A DNA stretch of 64,000 nucleotides from positions 1,954,250 through 2,018,249 of the forward strand of contig SSNP01000091.1 in assembly GCA_006937955.1 (NCBI GenBank), written 5' to 3'. This DNA comes from Pachypanchax playfairii (Eukaryota > Chordata > Actinopteri > Cyprinodontiformes > Aplocheilidae). This document shows positions 48,754 through 59,439 of the stretch, piece by piece (the stretch's first letter is position 1; every line of letters starts with the position of its first letter). The notes beneath the pieces were generated by a model. That model was not told the DNA's origin, did no database searches, and worked only from the letters and a program-made list of their open reading frames with translations. Made by a program: the position numbers and the translations under genes.

Positions 48754-49530
48754 ATAACGGTAAAAAACAAATATCCTCTGCCGTTACTGTCATCTGCTTT
48801 TGAGTCTGTGCAGGGAGCTACTATCTTCACAAAGTTGGATCTCCGGAACGTATATCATCTTGTTCGCATCAAGGAGGGAGATGAGTAGAAAACGGCTTTC
48901 AAGACGCCCCTTGGACATTTCGAGTATCTTGTGATGCCATTTGGCCTAACTAATGCCCCTGCTGTTTTTTAGGCGCTTATCAATAATGTCCTCCGTGACT
49001 TTTTAAATGTGTTTGTGTTCGTCTATCTAGATGACATTTTGATTTTTTCATCCTCAGAAGAGGAACACCGGATCCACGTGCGGCGGGTTCTCCAAAGGCT
49101 CCTGGAGAACAGGTTTTTTGTAAAAGGAGAAAAGTGTGAGTTCCACATCAAGACAGTCTCCTTCCTTGGATTTATTTTTGAGAGCGGGCAGGTGAAGCCG
49201 GACCCCAGCAAACTGAAGGCCGTCATTGAGTGGCCAAACCCTACCTCTCAGAAACAGTTACAGAGTTTTTTGGGCTTCGCTAACTTCTACAGACGATTCA
49301 TCCGGAACTACAGTCAGACGGCCCAGCCCCTCACAGCTCTCACATCCACCAAGCGCACGTTCTGCTGGACTCCTGAAGCAGAACGTGCCTTCACTGATCT
49401 CAAGACCCGGTTCACCCACACGCCCATCCTCATCCAGCCAGATCCCACCAGGCAGTTCACCCTGGAGGTGGACGCTTCAGACTCCGGGGTGGGCGCGGTA
49501 CTGTCCCAAGTAAGTGCACACGACTAGAAA
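48754..49530 (+). pseudogene. Reverse transcriptase and start of RNase H of the chromovirus
   Basis: After the TAG at 48751 the same frame continues with RT motifs and meets further TAGs near 48886 and 48970. From 49009 it runs open: FVYLDDILIFSSSEEEHRIH contains the YLDD active site. FLGFANFYRRFIRNYS and, at the end, FTLEVDASDSGVGAVLSQ mark the connection and the start of RNase H. The frame ends at TAG 49525-49527. Most of RNase H is missing. Confidence 0.8.
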
Positions 49531-49549
49531 TTACAGCCTTGAGACCAGG

Positions 49550-50610
49550 TAATCGCACTTTTGTTCCCCAGGCAGTTAGGTCTCGTCTCCTCCATTGGGC
49601 GCACACAGCCAGGTTCAGCGGCCACCCCGGTGTGGGGCGCATGGTGGCACTGTTACACCGTTCATTCTGGTGGCCTGGCATGTATAAGTTAGGGCGGTGT
49701 TAGGGCATGTATAAGGACGTATAAGGACGTTCTGGATTACGTCCAAGCTTGCCAAATCTGTGCGCGCAATAAGCCCTCCAACCATCCTCCGCACGGTCTC
49801 CTCCAGCCATCGGAGACTCCCAGCATACCCTGGTCCCATGTAGCCTTGGACTTTGTGACGGGCCTCCCAGCTAGCAAGGGGTTATCGCCTGTCACTTAGT
49901 TCCTCTGAGACGTCTTCCCTCTGCCCTTGAGACGGCTAAGCTGTTGGTTAAGCACGTGTTCCGGCTGCATGGTCTCCCTCGGGAGGTGCTGTCGGACCGT
50001 GGGCCGCAGTTTGTCTCTCAGGTGTGGAGGGAGTTTTTCAGGGCTTTTGGGACCAAGGTGGTCCTCAGCTCCGGGTTCCATCCTCAGACCAATGGTCAGA
50101 CAGAAAGGATGAACCAGGAGCTTGAGGCCACTCTCCGCTGTCTGTGCTCCTCCAGCCCGACCACCTGGAGTGAGCACCTTCCCTGGGTAGAATATGCGCA
50201 TAATTCTCATGTTTCCTCTGCCACTGACAAATCTCCTTTCGAAGTGTCCTTGGGTTATCAGCCACCGTTATTCCCCTCTGATGAGACGCCCTCTACTCAC
50301 CCCAGTGTTCAATCGCATGTCCAGCGTTGCAGGCACATCTGGACACAGACCGTCGCGGCGCTCAGACTCACCAAAGAACAGAACATCAAATATGCCAACT
50401 GTCTGCGTCTCCCCGCACCCGCCTACTCCCTTGGGCAAAAGGTCTTGCTCTCCACACGTGACATAACTCTCAAGAACACCCATAAAAAGCTCTCCCCAGA
50501 TTTATTGGTCCCTACGAGGTCGTCTCCATCCCCAGTCCGATCACTGTCAAGCTCCGTCTCCCGTCTTCCATGCGCATTCACCCAGTGTTTCACATATCTT
50601 TGGTAAAGCC
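49550..50610 (+). pseudogene. Integrase remnant of the chromovirus
   Basis: The N-terminal zinc-binding region has HWAHTARFSGHPGVGRMVAL (HH part, about 49591-49650) and 'caagcttgccaaatctgtgc' coding the paired Cys. A short repeat of 'tataaggacg' near 49710-49730 marks an insertion. The core continues in another frame at 49944: HGLPREVLSDRGPQFVSQVW (second catalytic Asp context) and FHPQTNGQTERMNQELE (catalytic Glu context). The first catalytic Asp region near 49850 is followed by a frame break. Confidence 0.75.
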
Positions 50611-50640
50611 CGTAGTATCCAGTCCCCTCTGTCCGGCGCC

Positions 50641-50874
50641 TGTGTGGTGGACGGACAGCTGGTGTACACTGTAGATCAGCTCCTGGACGTGCGCCGACAA
50701 GGTCGCGGCCGGCAGTTCCTCGTGTACTGGGAGGGGTACGGGCCTGAGGACCGCTCGTGGGTGCCGGCATCTTACATCCAGGACCCGCAGCTCATCAGGG
50801 ATTTTGAGGTCAGGGTCTGTGAGCTGCGGTGTAGTGTCTGTGTGTGTTTGTGTGTCGAGTCAGTCATCTTCTGA
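50641..50874 (+). pseudogene. C-terminal chromodomain of the chromovirus integrase
   Basis: The frame reads YTVDQLLDVRRQGRGRQFLV then YWEGYGPEDRSWVPASYI, the fold signature of a chromodomain (Y/W cage residues visible). Chromoviruses use it to direct integration to particular chromatin. It ends at TGA 50872-50874. Upstream frame breaks mean it is not made as part of a full integrase. Confidence 0.8.
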
Positions 50875-50995
50875 GATCAGGATCTTCACTGGAGAGTTGT
50901 AGCAGGCAATTACACACGGCTGGAGGACGTTTGGGTTGATGAGGAAAGGCAGCGTTCTTAAACCCCGGCTGAACAATCATTCATCGCCTGGTTGT

Positions 50996-51378
50996 TAAAG
51001 GGGGGGTATTATGTAAAATTGACTTTTTCAAGTTTTACATCATGTTATCATGTCGTTCCCTCATTAAAATGAAATGTTTCTTTAGCTCATTTATTTATGT
51101 TTGAGTAATCTTTAGACACTCTCATGGCAGCCATTTTGAAAGCTGTTTGCCTGATTCCTCCCAGAAACGCCCATTTCTCCTTGAAACACCCCCGATATTT
51201 CGTTACCTACCAAGCTCATGCCCACTGCTCCCCTCACAGGAGAGCACCCCTCTCCCGTGTGTAACGCAGGCAGAGCAGCGGTAGCAGCAATTAGCAAACA
51301 CCTGGTGGAACTGCGAGAGTGCACCTTTCCTGAGCTTATCTACTGACAACTTTTCTGGGCGCTTTTCATAACTCCAAA
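50996..51378 (+). mobile_element. Left part of a DNA transposon carrying a THAP exon
   Basis: It begins AAAGGGGGGGTATTATGTAA at about 50999, followed by 'aattgactttttcaag', a terminal form I recognise from teleost non-autonomous DNA transposons. The right end is not clear. It leads into the THAP exon at 51379. Confidence 0.4.
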
Positions 51379-51648
51379 ATGCCATCATGGAAGAAATGTA
51401 TCTTCGGATGTCAAGACGGCTGCCCTCTTTTTAGTCTTCCAAAGAATGAGACTGTCCGTCAGAAATGGTTGGACTTCATTTATGGAAGCAACCCTCCTCC
51501 GAAAAAGATCTGTTTCATTTGTGCCAGGCACTTTAACGAGGATTGTTTTCTAAACAAAAGTTTATTTGACAGTGGATTAGTAACTAAGCTGTAACTTAAA
51601 GACAATGCAGTTCCCACACTCAGGAGAACGTCTTTGCAGCCAGCACCG
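51379..51648 (+). pseudogene. THAP-type zinc-finger exon with one in-frame stop
   Basis: ATG 51379 starts MPSWKKCIFGCQDGCPLFSL. The C-X3-C pair (CIFGC), the conserved Trp of QKWLDF, and CARHFNEDCF (C-X2-H) match the C2CH THAP DNA-binding finger. TAA at 51592-51594 interrupts the frame. If read through, it continues LKDNAVPTLRR, which supplies the AVPTxx motif closing THAP domains, up to a splice donor (CCG then GTAAGT at 51649). THAP domains bind DNA in transposases such as P-element relatives and in host proteins. A single nonsense change in an otherwise complete domain suggests a fairly young relic. Confidence 0.75.
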
Positions 51649-52672
51649 GTAAGTTGAACTGCTGTCACATTGTTTTGTTGTTAGCATTTCTTAGCTTAAA
51701 CTGTCCTACAATCGGTGTACTGTAGCTGGCTTTTGTGTTGTTATGTATACTTATATGTACTTATAATAACATCTTATTATGAAAAAAGTTGTTAATTCAT
51801 ACTATGGAGGCATTTTTCATCAGGGCAGCATAAATCACCAGAACACCACTTCCTGCTACGACGTGAATTACTGAAGTTATTTAGTCCATTGTAAAGTCAT
51901 CAGAGGGTCCAGAGTGTCTAATATGAAGCTGAATGTGTTTTTCGGTGAGTATCCACTTAGACAAGTTTCAAAATTGTAGCTTAAAGTTTTAAAAGTTATT
52001 CAGTACTGCTTTAACTGTGGCGCTGTTATAAAATTGTCTAAATTAAAACATTTAAAGTTGGAGATAAAACAGGTTAATTATATTTATATTGCAGTCACAT
52101 ATAACTGCTTATAAAGGAATAAATATCAAGGAGTAAATCAATGACAAGGTCTTTATTGGTGGAAAAAAATATGAAACTGGTCGACCAATGAGAATGTCAG
52201 TTGGCCAAGACAGAATCGACCGATTAGTCGACTAAATGACTAAAGTTGACAGCCCTACTACCAACCCCCATAGGCTTCCCTGTTCCCTGCAGTCGACACC
52301 AAGACCAGCAGAGCCCGATTTCTGATACTGATTACTGGATTGAGGATTTGTCTGTTATTGAACTGACTGTGTATTACCTCTGACTGTTTTGAATAATGTA
52401 CCTGCCTTGTTCCTTGTAAGTAATGTCACCGTTAACCCATTTCCCCTTCCAAGCAAACTAACTCTGCTCCATCCCAGCTCACCGTTCCCTCAAACCTCTT
52501 CCCATGTTCAATTCTCTCCTCCTGAAACACAGAATCTACTGACGGATGCTGCTTCCATCATCCTACTGTTGTCTTACACCAGATCTTCAGCTGTCCTCTC
52601 CTGCCCAAAGAGAGACAACAAAGATTATTCACAGTACTTGTCACCACTATCTGCCGAGTAACCTGACCTTTA
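51649..52672. other. Non-coding remains of the THAP-bearing element and other repeats
   Basis: About 52176-52258 has 'cgaccgattagtcgactaaa' and ends 'gttgacagcccta', recognisable as one end of a common teleost DNA transposon. A frame at 52389-52661 has no known domain. The last TA (52671-52672) is the Tc1 target site. Confidence 0.4.
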
Positions 52673-52872
52673 CAGTGGGGCAAAAAAGTATTTAGTCAGC
52701 CACCAATTGTGTAAGTTCTCCCACTTAAAAAGATCAGAGAGGCCTGTAATTTTCATCATAGGTATACCTCAACTATGAGAGACAAAATGAGGAAAAAAAA
52801 TCCAGAAAATCACATTGTCTGATTTTTAAAGAATTTATTTGCAAATTATGGTGGAAAATAAGTATTTGGTCA
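52673..52872. repeat. Left terminal inverted repeat of the Tc1 element
   Basis: 200 bp from CAGTGGGGC to TATTTGGTCA. It pairs with 54075-54273. Transposase-binding sites in long-arm Tc1 elements lie inside such repeats. Confidence 0.93.
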
Positions 52873-52888
52873 ATAACAAAAGTTAATC

Positions 52889-53911
52889 TCAATACTTTGT
52901 TATATAGCCTTTGTTGGCAATGACAGAGGTCAAACGTTTTCTGTAAGTCTTCACAAGGTTTTCACACACTGTTGCTGGTATTTTGGCCCATTCCTCCATG
53001 CAGATCTCCTCTAGAGCAGTGATGTTTTGGGGCTGACGCTGGGCAACACGGACTTTCAACTCCCTCCAGAGATTTTCTATGGGGTTGAGATCTGGAGACT
53101 GGCTAGGCCACTCCAGGACCTTGAAATGCTTCTTACGAAGCCACTCCTTCGTTGCCCGGGCGGTGTGTTTGGGATCATTGTCATGCTGAAAGACCCAGCC
53201 ACGTCTCATTTTCAATGCCCTTGCTGATGGAAGGAGGTTTTCACTCAAAATCTTACGATACATGGCCCCATTCATTCTTTCCTTTACACGGATCAGTCGT
53301 CCTGGTCCCCTTGCAGAAAAACAGCCCCAAAGCATGATGTTTCCACCCCCATGCTTTACAGTAGGTATGGTGTTCTTTGGATCCAACTCAGCATTCTTTC
53401 CCCTCCAAACACGACAAGTTGAGTTTCTACCAAAAAGTTCTATTTTGGTTTCATCTGACCATATGATGTTCTCCCAATCCTCTTCTGGATCATCCAAATG
53501 CTCTCTAGCAAACCGCAGACGGGCCTGGACGTGTCCTGGCTTCAGCAGGGGGACACGTCTGGCACTGCAGGATTTGAGTCCCTGGCGGCGTAGTGTGTTA
53601 CTGATGGTAGCCTTTGTTACTTTGGTCCCAGCTCTCTGCAGGTCATTCACTAGGTCCCTCCGTGTGGTTCTGGGATTTTTGCTCACCGTTCTTGTGATCA
53701 TTTTGACCCCACGGGGTGAGATCTTGCGTGGAGCCCCAGATCGAGGGAGATTATCAGTGGTCTTGTATGTCTTCCATTTTCTAATAATTGCTCCCACAGT
53801 TGATTTCTTCACACCAAGCTGCTTACCTATTGCAGATTCAGTCTTCCCAGCCTGGTGAAGGTCTACAATTTTGTTTCTGGTGTCCTTTGACAGCTCTTTG
53901 GTCTTGGCCAT
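52889..53911 (-). CDS. Tc1-family transposase, apparently intact (340 aa)
   Basis: It would cut and paste the surrounding element at TA sites. Length 340 aa is normal for Tc1 transposases. Residues 1-110 form the paired-like DNA-binding region with two helix-turn-helix units (KQLGVKKSTVGAIIRKW; TKATISNTLRRQGL) and a GRPR-like SGAPRK link at 58-63. The catalytic triad is visible as D153 (WSDETKIE), D244 (HDNDPKHT) and E279 (NPIENLWREL), with 34 residues between the last two, that is DD34E. The glycine-rich box KHGGGNIMLWGCF is at 187-199. Start ATG 53911 lies just inside the right inverted repeat. There are no stops or frameshifts. Activity is inference. Confidence 0.93.
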   Translation of the reverse strand: MAKTKELSKDTRNKIVDLHQAGKTESAIGKQLGVKKSTVGAIIRKWKTYKTTDNLPRSGAPRKISPRGVKMITRTVSKNPRTTRRDLVNDLQRAGTKVTKATISNTLRRQGLKSCSARRVPLLKPGHVQARLRFAREHLDDPEEDWENIIWSDETKIELFGRNSTCRVWRGKNAELDPKNTIPTVKHGGGNIMLWGCFSARGPGRLIRVKERMNGAMYRKILSENLLPSARALKMRRGWVFQHDNDPKHTARATKEWLRKKHFKVLEWPSQSPDLNPIENLWRELKVRVAQRQPQNITALEEICMEEWAKIPATVCENLVKTYRKRLTSVIANKGYITKY

Positions 53912-54074
53912 AGTGGAGTTTGGAGCGTGACTGTTTGAGGTTGTGGACAGGTGTCTTTTATACTGATAACGAGTTCACACAGGTGCCATTAATACAGGTA
54001 ACGAGTGGAGGACCGAGGAGCCTCTTAAAGAAGTTACAAGTCTGTGAAAGCCAGAAATCTTATTTGTTTGTAGG

Positions 54075-54273
54075 TGACCAAATACTTATTTTCCACCATA
54101 ATTTGCAAATAAATTCTTTAAAAATCAGACAATGTGATTTTCTGGATTTTTTTCCTCATTTTGTCTCTCATAGTTGAGGTATACCTATGATGAAAATTAC
54201 AGGCCTCTCTGATCTTTTTAAGTGGGAGAACTTACACAATTGGTGGCTGACTAAATACTTTTTTGCCCCACTG
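54075..54273. repeat. Right terminal inverted repeat of the Tc1 element
   Basis: 199 bp, reverse complement of 52673-52872 with one base fewer in a T run near 54145. Confidence 0.93.
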
Positions 54274-54275
54274 TA

Positions 54276-54695
54276 TTTCTGGTCTGGTTGTTGTGATTTT
54301 TGTTTTGTTGTGGCGTTTAGTTATTTGTTGGCACGATTTCTGTTTTGTTGTTGTGATTTTTTTTCTGTAAACTTTGAACTGATATATGCATCACTCAAAA
54401 CGATCATGCAGTTAGTGGTGAAATCAAGTTGAATAGAAACGGAATTATTATTTACAGCCCACCCATTTATTTATTCATATGAAATGCCATTTTAGAGTGT
54501 TCAGTTTTCCAACTTGATGGATTTTGTACACAAGAAGTTTTTTCTACACTGCAAACTGAAAATAAAAAAAATACATGTGGGAAATATGGAGAAATGGTTT
54601 CGGTTTGTGTGATAGAACATATGTTGTTCTTACTTTTGGCTTGTATTGTTGGAAAAAGGGAGAGAAAAAAAGAAAGTTGGGAGTTAGTAATTAGG
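54276..54695. other. Non-coding stretch, no gene seen
   Basis: T-rich with repeated 'tgttttgttgt' words. Nothing supports a gene or a known element. Confidence 0.45.
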
Positions 54696-54699
54696 GCGA

Positions 54700-55147
54700 G
54701 GCTTGATTTAGCTCTCTGATTCCCTGCAGCGTTGAGTTGCTGTCTCGTCGTGTTCTTCCCTGTTCTTTTTTCCCTCCTGACTTGTTTTCAGCTTCATGTC
54801 CAAGTTTTCAGGCGTCACAGACCGTCGTAACCGCATGCACGCTCCGTGCGCGCGCGCGCGCGCGGGTGTAGCCCCTTCCTAGTTTGTACTGGCGTGGGTC
54901 ATTTCAGGTTAAACGCTGGTGCTGTTTCCCATTCAGTTCTACCGAAGGAGCTCAACCCTGGATCCAGCTGAGGAGGAATGCTCGGGCTCCGGGACGCCGA
55001 GTGATTTCTGGATACAAGCTGCGTCTTGCAAGCGGTTCGTTTGGATTTGTTTCCGGTGATATTTGGACATCCAGCCACTGACAGCTTTTAAAGACTAGCT
55101 GCGTGACACGTTTAAAGCCAGCTGGATACAAATAGCGATTCCTAAGG
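54700..55147 (+). promoter_or_regulatory. Candidate CpG-rich promoter and non-coding first exon
   Basis: The region is richer in CpG than its surroundings and includes a (GC)n run at about 54847-54864. It ends with 'gattcctaag' followed by GTAAATG at 55149, an acceptable splice donor. Between them there is no long frame, as expected for a 5' UTR exon. Downstream exons would lie beyond or within the AT-rich DNA to the right and are not visible. This is inference from composition and one splice site. Confidence 0.3.
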
Positions 55148-56790
55148 TAAATGTACTGTGTAATGTTTAACAGTCACCAGTGTCTTTTGATGTCCTACGG
55201 AGGTAGTGTGCAGAGCGGATTATATTCATAATGTCTGCAATTTAATGCTGCTTTGCTAATCGTTAGCTGCTTCACATCTGGACAAACACGACTAAGCTCA
55301 TATAGAATTTAAACATATTTGTGACTCTTCGGGAAACATCTTATTGTAACTAGTACTTTTCATAATGCTTATTTGCACATAAATACGTGTTCTCACAGCC
55401 AGCGGATAAGCGAATGAGACAGGCGGAAAAAGGGGAAAAAATGTTTATAAAATTGTTTATCTCAAGTTTTACTTTTATTTGTTAAAACTGAAATGTATAG
55501 AATACTATAATAAAGACAACTCATTAAGTTTAGATGTATCTATTCACTAATTAAATGTCTCAAATACCAAGAAGGGTTCTTATCGATATATTTGTTATGA
55601 AGTTCTGTTAGATCATCAGTACCATGCCAGCTTCACGAAGACTTGACAGAGTTGGGTTTCTGGGTCCTAAATGGTTTATTTTATAACGCAGAACCACCAG
55701 TTTATAACAGAACTGTCCAACTCAGTCCACGGCTGCCTTGTCTCATGTTGACATGTATATCTGAACGATACCTTTCGCTTTTGGTCAGTTGAAATTCACT
55801 GAACTCTAGATTAACATCTGGTGTGCAGAATAAGCGAGTCCCACTCAGTGACCTTTAGGTCCAACATGACGGGCAGCATGTCGTCGGTTTCTGCTTGTGG
55901 TGCAGTTGGAACCGGGTCTCATGAGATCTGGGGAGCCTCTCAGGAGGGAACTCCTTTAATGCCAATAATTAGTAACATGTCGGTTGAAATTCTGGTAGCT
56001 TTATGGTAGGTGACTGAGCATGAAGGAGATGCCTTCAAGGTCTGCAGTAAATTTAACTATTGCTCCTACGAAAGATTCCGTAAATCCACAGACAGAATAT
56101 CTAGTGCCAAATTGAAGTTAAGAAGCCTTCTGTTCGTGTAAAACTAGCATTAAACATGCTGTTGGTATGTCATACATCTTTACATCATGGACAGGAGGAG
56201 CTACGAGCAGCATCAGCTGTTAGCTGAGGGTATTTAAGGTCGTCCTGTCTGCCTGCTCATGTCTGAACAGCCTCAGGCTCAGAGCAGATTGTGTCTGCAG
56301 TTCATGTGGATGCACGGCTGTGTACTGAAAAACAATCTGCTCCTTCATAGAGTTCTTCTGCTTTTGTGTTCTTGTTGCTGGTAATTATTTCAGATCAAAC
56401 AAATTTTAATATCGGACAAATAAAAATACAAAAGGCAGTTTTCAAATGATGATTTAATTTCCTAAAGGAACAAATCTCTCCAAACCGATCTGCTCTGTGT
56501 AATTGTTCTATAAAGAATAGATGAGAAACAAAGACGCGGACATCTGTTAGTCTGAAAACTGTTCATACATACTTGTTTACCGTAAAACAAAATGGGACCA
56601 TCAGACTCATCGGTTATCTAAAATAAAGACACGTCATGGGTTATCTCAAACCAAGAAACGTCATCAGTTGTCTCAAATCAAGACATGTCGTTGGTTGTCT
56701 CGTACATAAACTCACCGTCAGTTATCTTAGACTCATCGGTTATATCAAACAAAGACTCGCCGTTGGTTGTCTCTAATAAAGACTTGTCCA
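55148..56790. other. Unassigned, possibly intronic DNA
   Basis: AT-rich with short frames. A 62-codon frame at 55821-56009 has no known domain and ends near a TAGGTGAC phrase. No repeat or RNA gene was recognised. If the first exon at 54.7-55.15 kb is real, this would be its first intron. Confidence 0.35.
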
Positions 56791-56794
56791 TCAT

Positions 56795-57225
56795 GGATGG
56801 ATGGATGGATGCATGAGTGGTTGGATGGGTGGATGGATGGATGGATGGATGGATAGGTGGGTGGATAGGTGAGGGGATGGATGGATGGATAGGTGGGTGG
56901 ATGGATGGATGAAAGAACAGTTGTATTGATGGATGAATGGGTAGATGGGTTGATGGATGGACAGATGGATGAGTGGGTGGATGGATGGATGGATGAATGA
57001 ATGAATGGATGGATGGATGGATGAGTGGATGAGTAGGTGGGTGGATGGATGGATGGATGGATGACTCGGTGGATGGATCGATGCATGAGTGGGTGGATGG
57101 ATGAGTGGGTGGGTGGATGGATGGATGGATGAGTGGTTGGATGGATGGATGAATGTGTGGACGGACAGATGGATGGATGAGTGGGTGGATGGATGAATGG
57201 ATGAGTGAATGGATGGATGGTTGGA
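56795..57225. repeat. (GGAT)n tetranucleotide tract, diverged
   Basis: About 430 bp of GGAT units with frequent GGGT, GAGT and GAAT variants. The minus strand reads as His/Pro/Ser/Ile repeats in all frames, which is a composition effect. Confidence 0.95.
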
Positions 57226-57399
57226 TTGGATGGAACTCATTTGCCATTTATGATGCGTAACCATGGCAATGAGAGGCTTGTTTACAGGAAAGAGCAGTTA
57301 ATGGACATTTCTAAGGCTCAAATAATCTTCAAATTGAAACCCCTGATCCCCAATGAGCTAAAAAGAAGAAGACATGGATGCAGGGCAGGAGCAAAGCGA

Positions 57400-59420
57400 C
57401 GATAGAGAAGACGAAGTTTAAACCTTCACTTCATCAATCCTATTGACAAATGTGAGATCTCTTGCTAACAAAATGGATGAACTTGAAACTCTGTTGAAGA
57501 CCCAGCCAGAGTATCAGGAATGTAGCATCAAGTGTTTTACAGAGACATGGCTAAAGGAGCATATCCCAGACTCCAGCGTGTCTCTGCCTGGCTTTCAAAC
57601 AATACGAGCAGACAGAGATTTGAAGAGGAGCGGCAAAAGAAAAGATTGGATCGCTGTATTATTTAACAAAAATGGTGTCATCCTGGACATGCTGTTTTGA
57701 AATATCATTTCTGCAGTCCAGATATTGAACTTTTGGCTGTTGGTTTTCGTCCATATTATCTACTGAGGGAGTTCACCAGTGTTATTATAGTAGCAGTTTA
57801 CATTCCAACATCAGCTAATGCCAAGTCTGAATGTGACACCATTGGCTCAACTGTTGCTAAGCTACAAACACAGCACTCAAATGCATTTGTGGCAATATCT
57901 GGAGATTTTAATCATGCCTCTCTTCTACACTGCCAACATTTCAACAGTTTGTCAGCTGCTCCACCAGAGAAAACAAAACACTGGACTTGTTCTAGGCAAA
58001 TATCAGGGATGCATATAGGTCCTTTGCATGGCCTGCTCTTGGCAAGGCAGACCATAATCTTGTTTTTCTCTGCTCAGTATACAAACCCATTGTCCAGAGG
58101 CAACCTGTGATCAAAATAACTGTGAGGAGGTGGTCACAGGAAGCTGAAGAAATTCTTTGAGGATGTTTTGAGGCTACAGACTGGGATGTACTCTGTGAGC
58201 CACATGGAGAGGTCACCAATGCTATGACTGAGTGTGTGACTGACTATTTAATCTTCAGTGTGGACAACATAATTCCCACCAGAACAGTGAAGTGCTTCCC
58301 CAATAACAAACCCTGGATCACCAGAGACCTGAAACAACCACTGAACAAGAAAAAAAGAGCTTTCAGGGAGGGAGACAGGGACATATTTAAAAGTGTACAA
58401 AATAACTTAAAATCAATATTAGAAGCAACAAGAAGATGTACAGGAAAAAACTAGAGAACAAGCTCCAGCAAAACCATATAAGAGATGTGTGGTCAGGGAT
58501 GAAAAAGATGACAGGCTTTAAGCAGAAGGAGGATTACTTTGATGGGAGTCTGGATAGAGCCAATTAACTGAACATGTTCTTCAACAGGTTCAGTTTGGAG
58601 ACAAGCCCAACATCTTCCTCTCCTGCTGCAAGCCAAACAGATCTCCTACCCTCCCTTTATCTACAGCTTTTCCTGTCACAGCTCAACTGTCTCACCTTCT
58701 ACCTCAGTCATGGAAGCTGTTTCTGGTGCTTTTCCATCATATCCAACATCAGAAGAAGCTGGTGTCCCCATTACCACCACCTCCCGTCTGTATGTATCTA
58801 GCAGTCAGGTGAAGAAGCAGCTGGAGAGACTGAACAGAAACAAGGCAGCTGGTCCAGATGTCATTAGCCCCAGAGTCCTAAAGGCTTGTGCAGATCAGCT
58901 ATGTGGGATTCTGCAGTGTATCTTCAACCTCAGCCTCACCCAGGAGAAGGTACCAGTTCTATTGAAAACGTCCTGCCTTGTTCCAGTACCAAAAATATCT
59001 CACCCATTGGCCCCTAACGACTACAGGCCTGTTGCCCTAACATCCCACATCATGACCCACTGCAGTTTGCTTATCGCTGTGGGGTTGGAGTAGAAGACGC
59101 TATCATACACCTGCTTCAACAAACCCACTGTCATCTGGACAAAGCAGGCAGCACTGTGAGGATCATGTTTTTTGATTTCTCCAGTACCTTTAACACAATT
59201 CAGCCTGCACTATTGTGTCAAAAACTCCAGAAGACACAGGTGGAGGCCTTCACAATCACCTGGATTAAGGACTACCTCACAAACAGACCACAGCATAGGA
59301 GTACCACATGGGACTGTACTCTCGCCATTCCTTTTCACTCTGTACTCTTCCGACTTTTAGTACAGGTCAGAGTCCTAACATCAGTATTTTTTATACTGGG
59401 GCTGTTTTAACATGACATTA
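57400..59420 (+). pseudogene. Non-LTR retrotransposon (endonuclease plus RT), broken
   Basis: An AP-type endonuclease begins with TNVRSLANKMDELETLL (57443 on), CFTETWLKEHIPDSSVSL and, after a frame change near 57700, FTSVIIVAVYIPTSANA and AISGDFNHASL. RT parts follow: QLERLNRNKAAGPDVISPRV (58816 on), SCLVPVPKI..LAPNDYRPVAL, and MFFDFSSTFNTIQPALL (59165 on). A phrase giving PHGTVLSPFLFTLYSSDF is in another frame (59310-59360). At least five stops or shifts are present. The clade is of the CR1/Rex1/Jockey broad group; I cannot place it more exactly. The fragment at 8936-9420 is related. Confidence 0.75.
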
Positions 59421-59439
59421 ATTAGGGATTGCCACAATG

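Larger units (their letters stand above)
47640..50875 (+). mobile_element. Broken chromodomain Gypsy retrotransposon (chromovirus), no LTRs seen
   Basis: Gag remnants, protease, RT, partial RNase H, integrase and a C-terminal chromodomain follow in the order of chromoviruses of the Tf1/sushi type. Several TAG stops and a deletion between RNase H and integrase break it. I found no TG...CA repeats flanking it; the left flank is the teleost repeat and minisatellite. It is not capable of autonomous movement. Parts are listed separately. Confidence 0.85.
52673..54273 (-). mobile_element. Complete Tc1-like transposon (1,601 bp)
   Basis: Ends are CAGTGGGGCAAAAAAGTATT and its reverse complement, flanked by TA on both sides (52671-52672 and 54274-54275), the Tc1/mariner target duplication. 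Terminal inverted repeats of about 200 bp are almost identical; the visible difference is one A/T in a homopolymer. A single open transposase frame lies on the minus strand. Near-identical arms and an unbroken frame suggest recent insertion. From memory, related Tc1 families are shared by teleosts and lampreys and spread horizontally; that is not testable here. Confidence 0.95.

Noticed and set aside
40070..50875. One long provirus bounded by the solo LTR and the two Gypsy pol regions
   Set aside because: The two pol regions are different families, the solo LTR has its own target duplication on both sides, and it lies in the opposite orientation.
51379..51594. Complete small THAP protein of 71 residues
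   Set aside because: The stop falls inside the THAP fold before its closing AVPT motif, which is present just downstream, so it is a truncated exon and not a natural short protein.
56678..57264. His/Pro/Ser/Ile-repeat frames on the minus strand
   Set aside because: Translations of the GGAT tetranucleotide tract.
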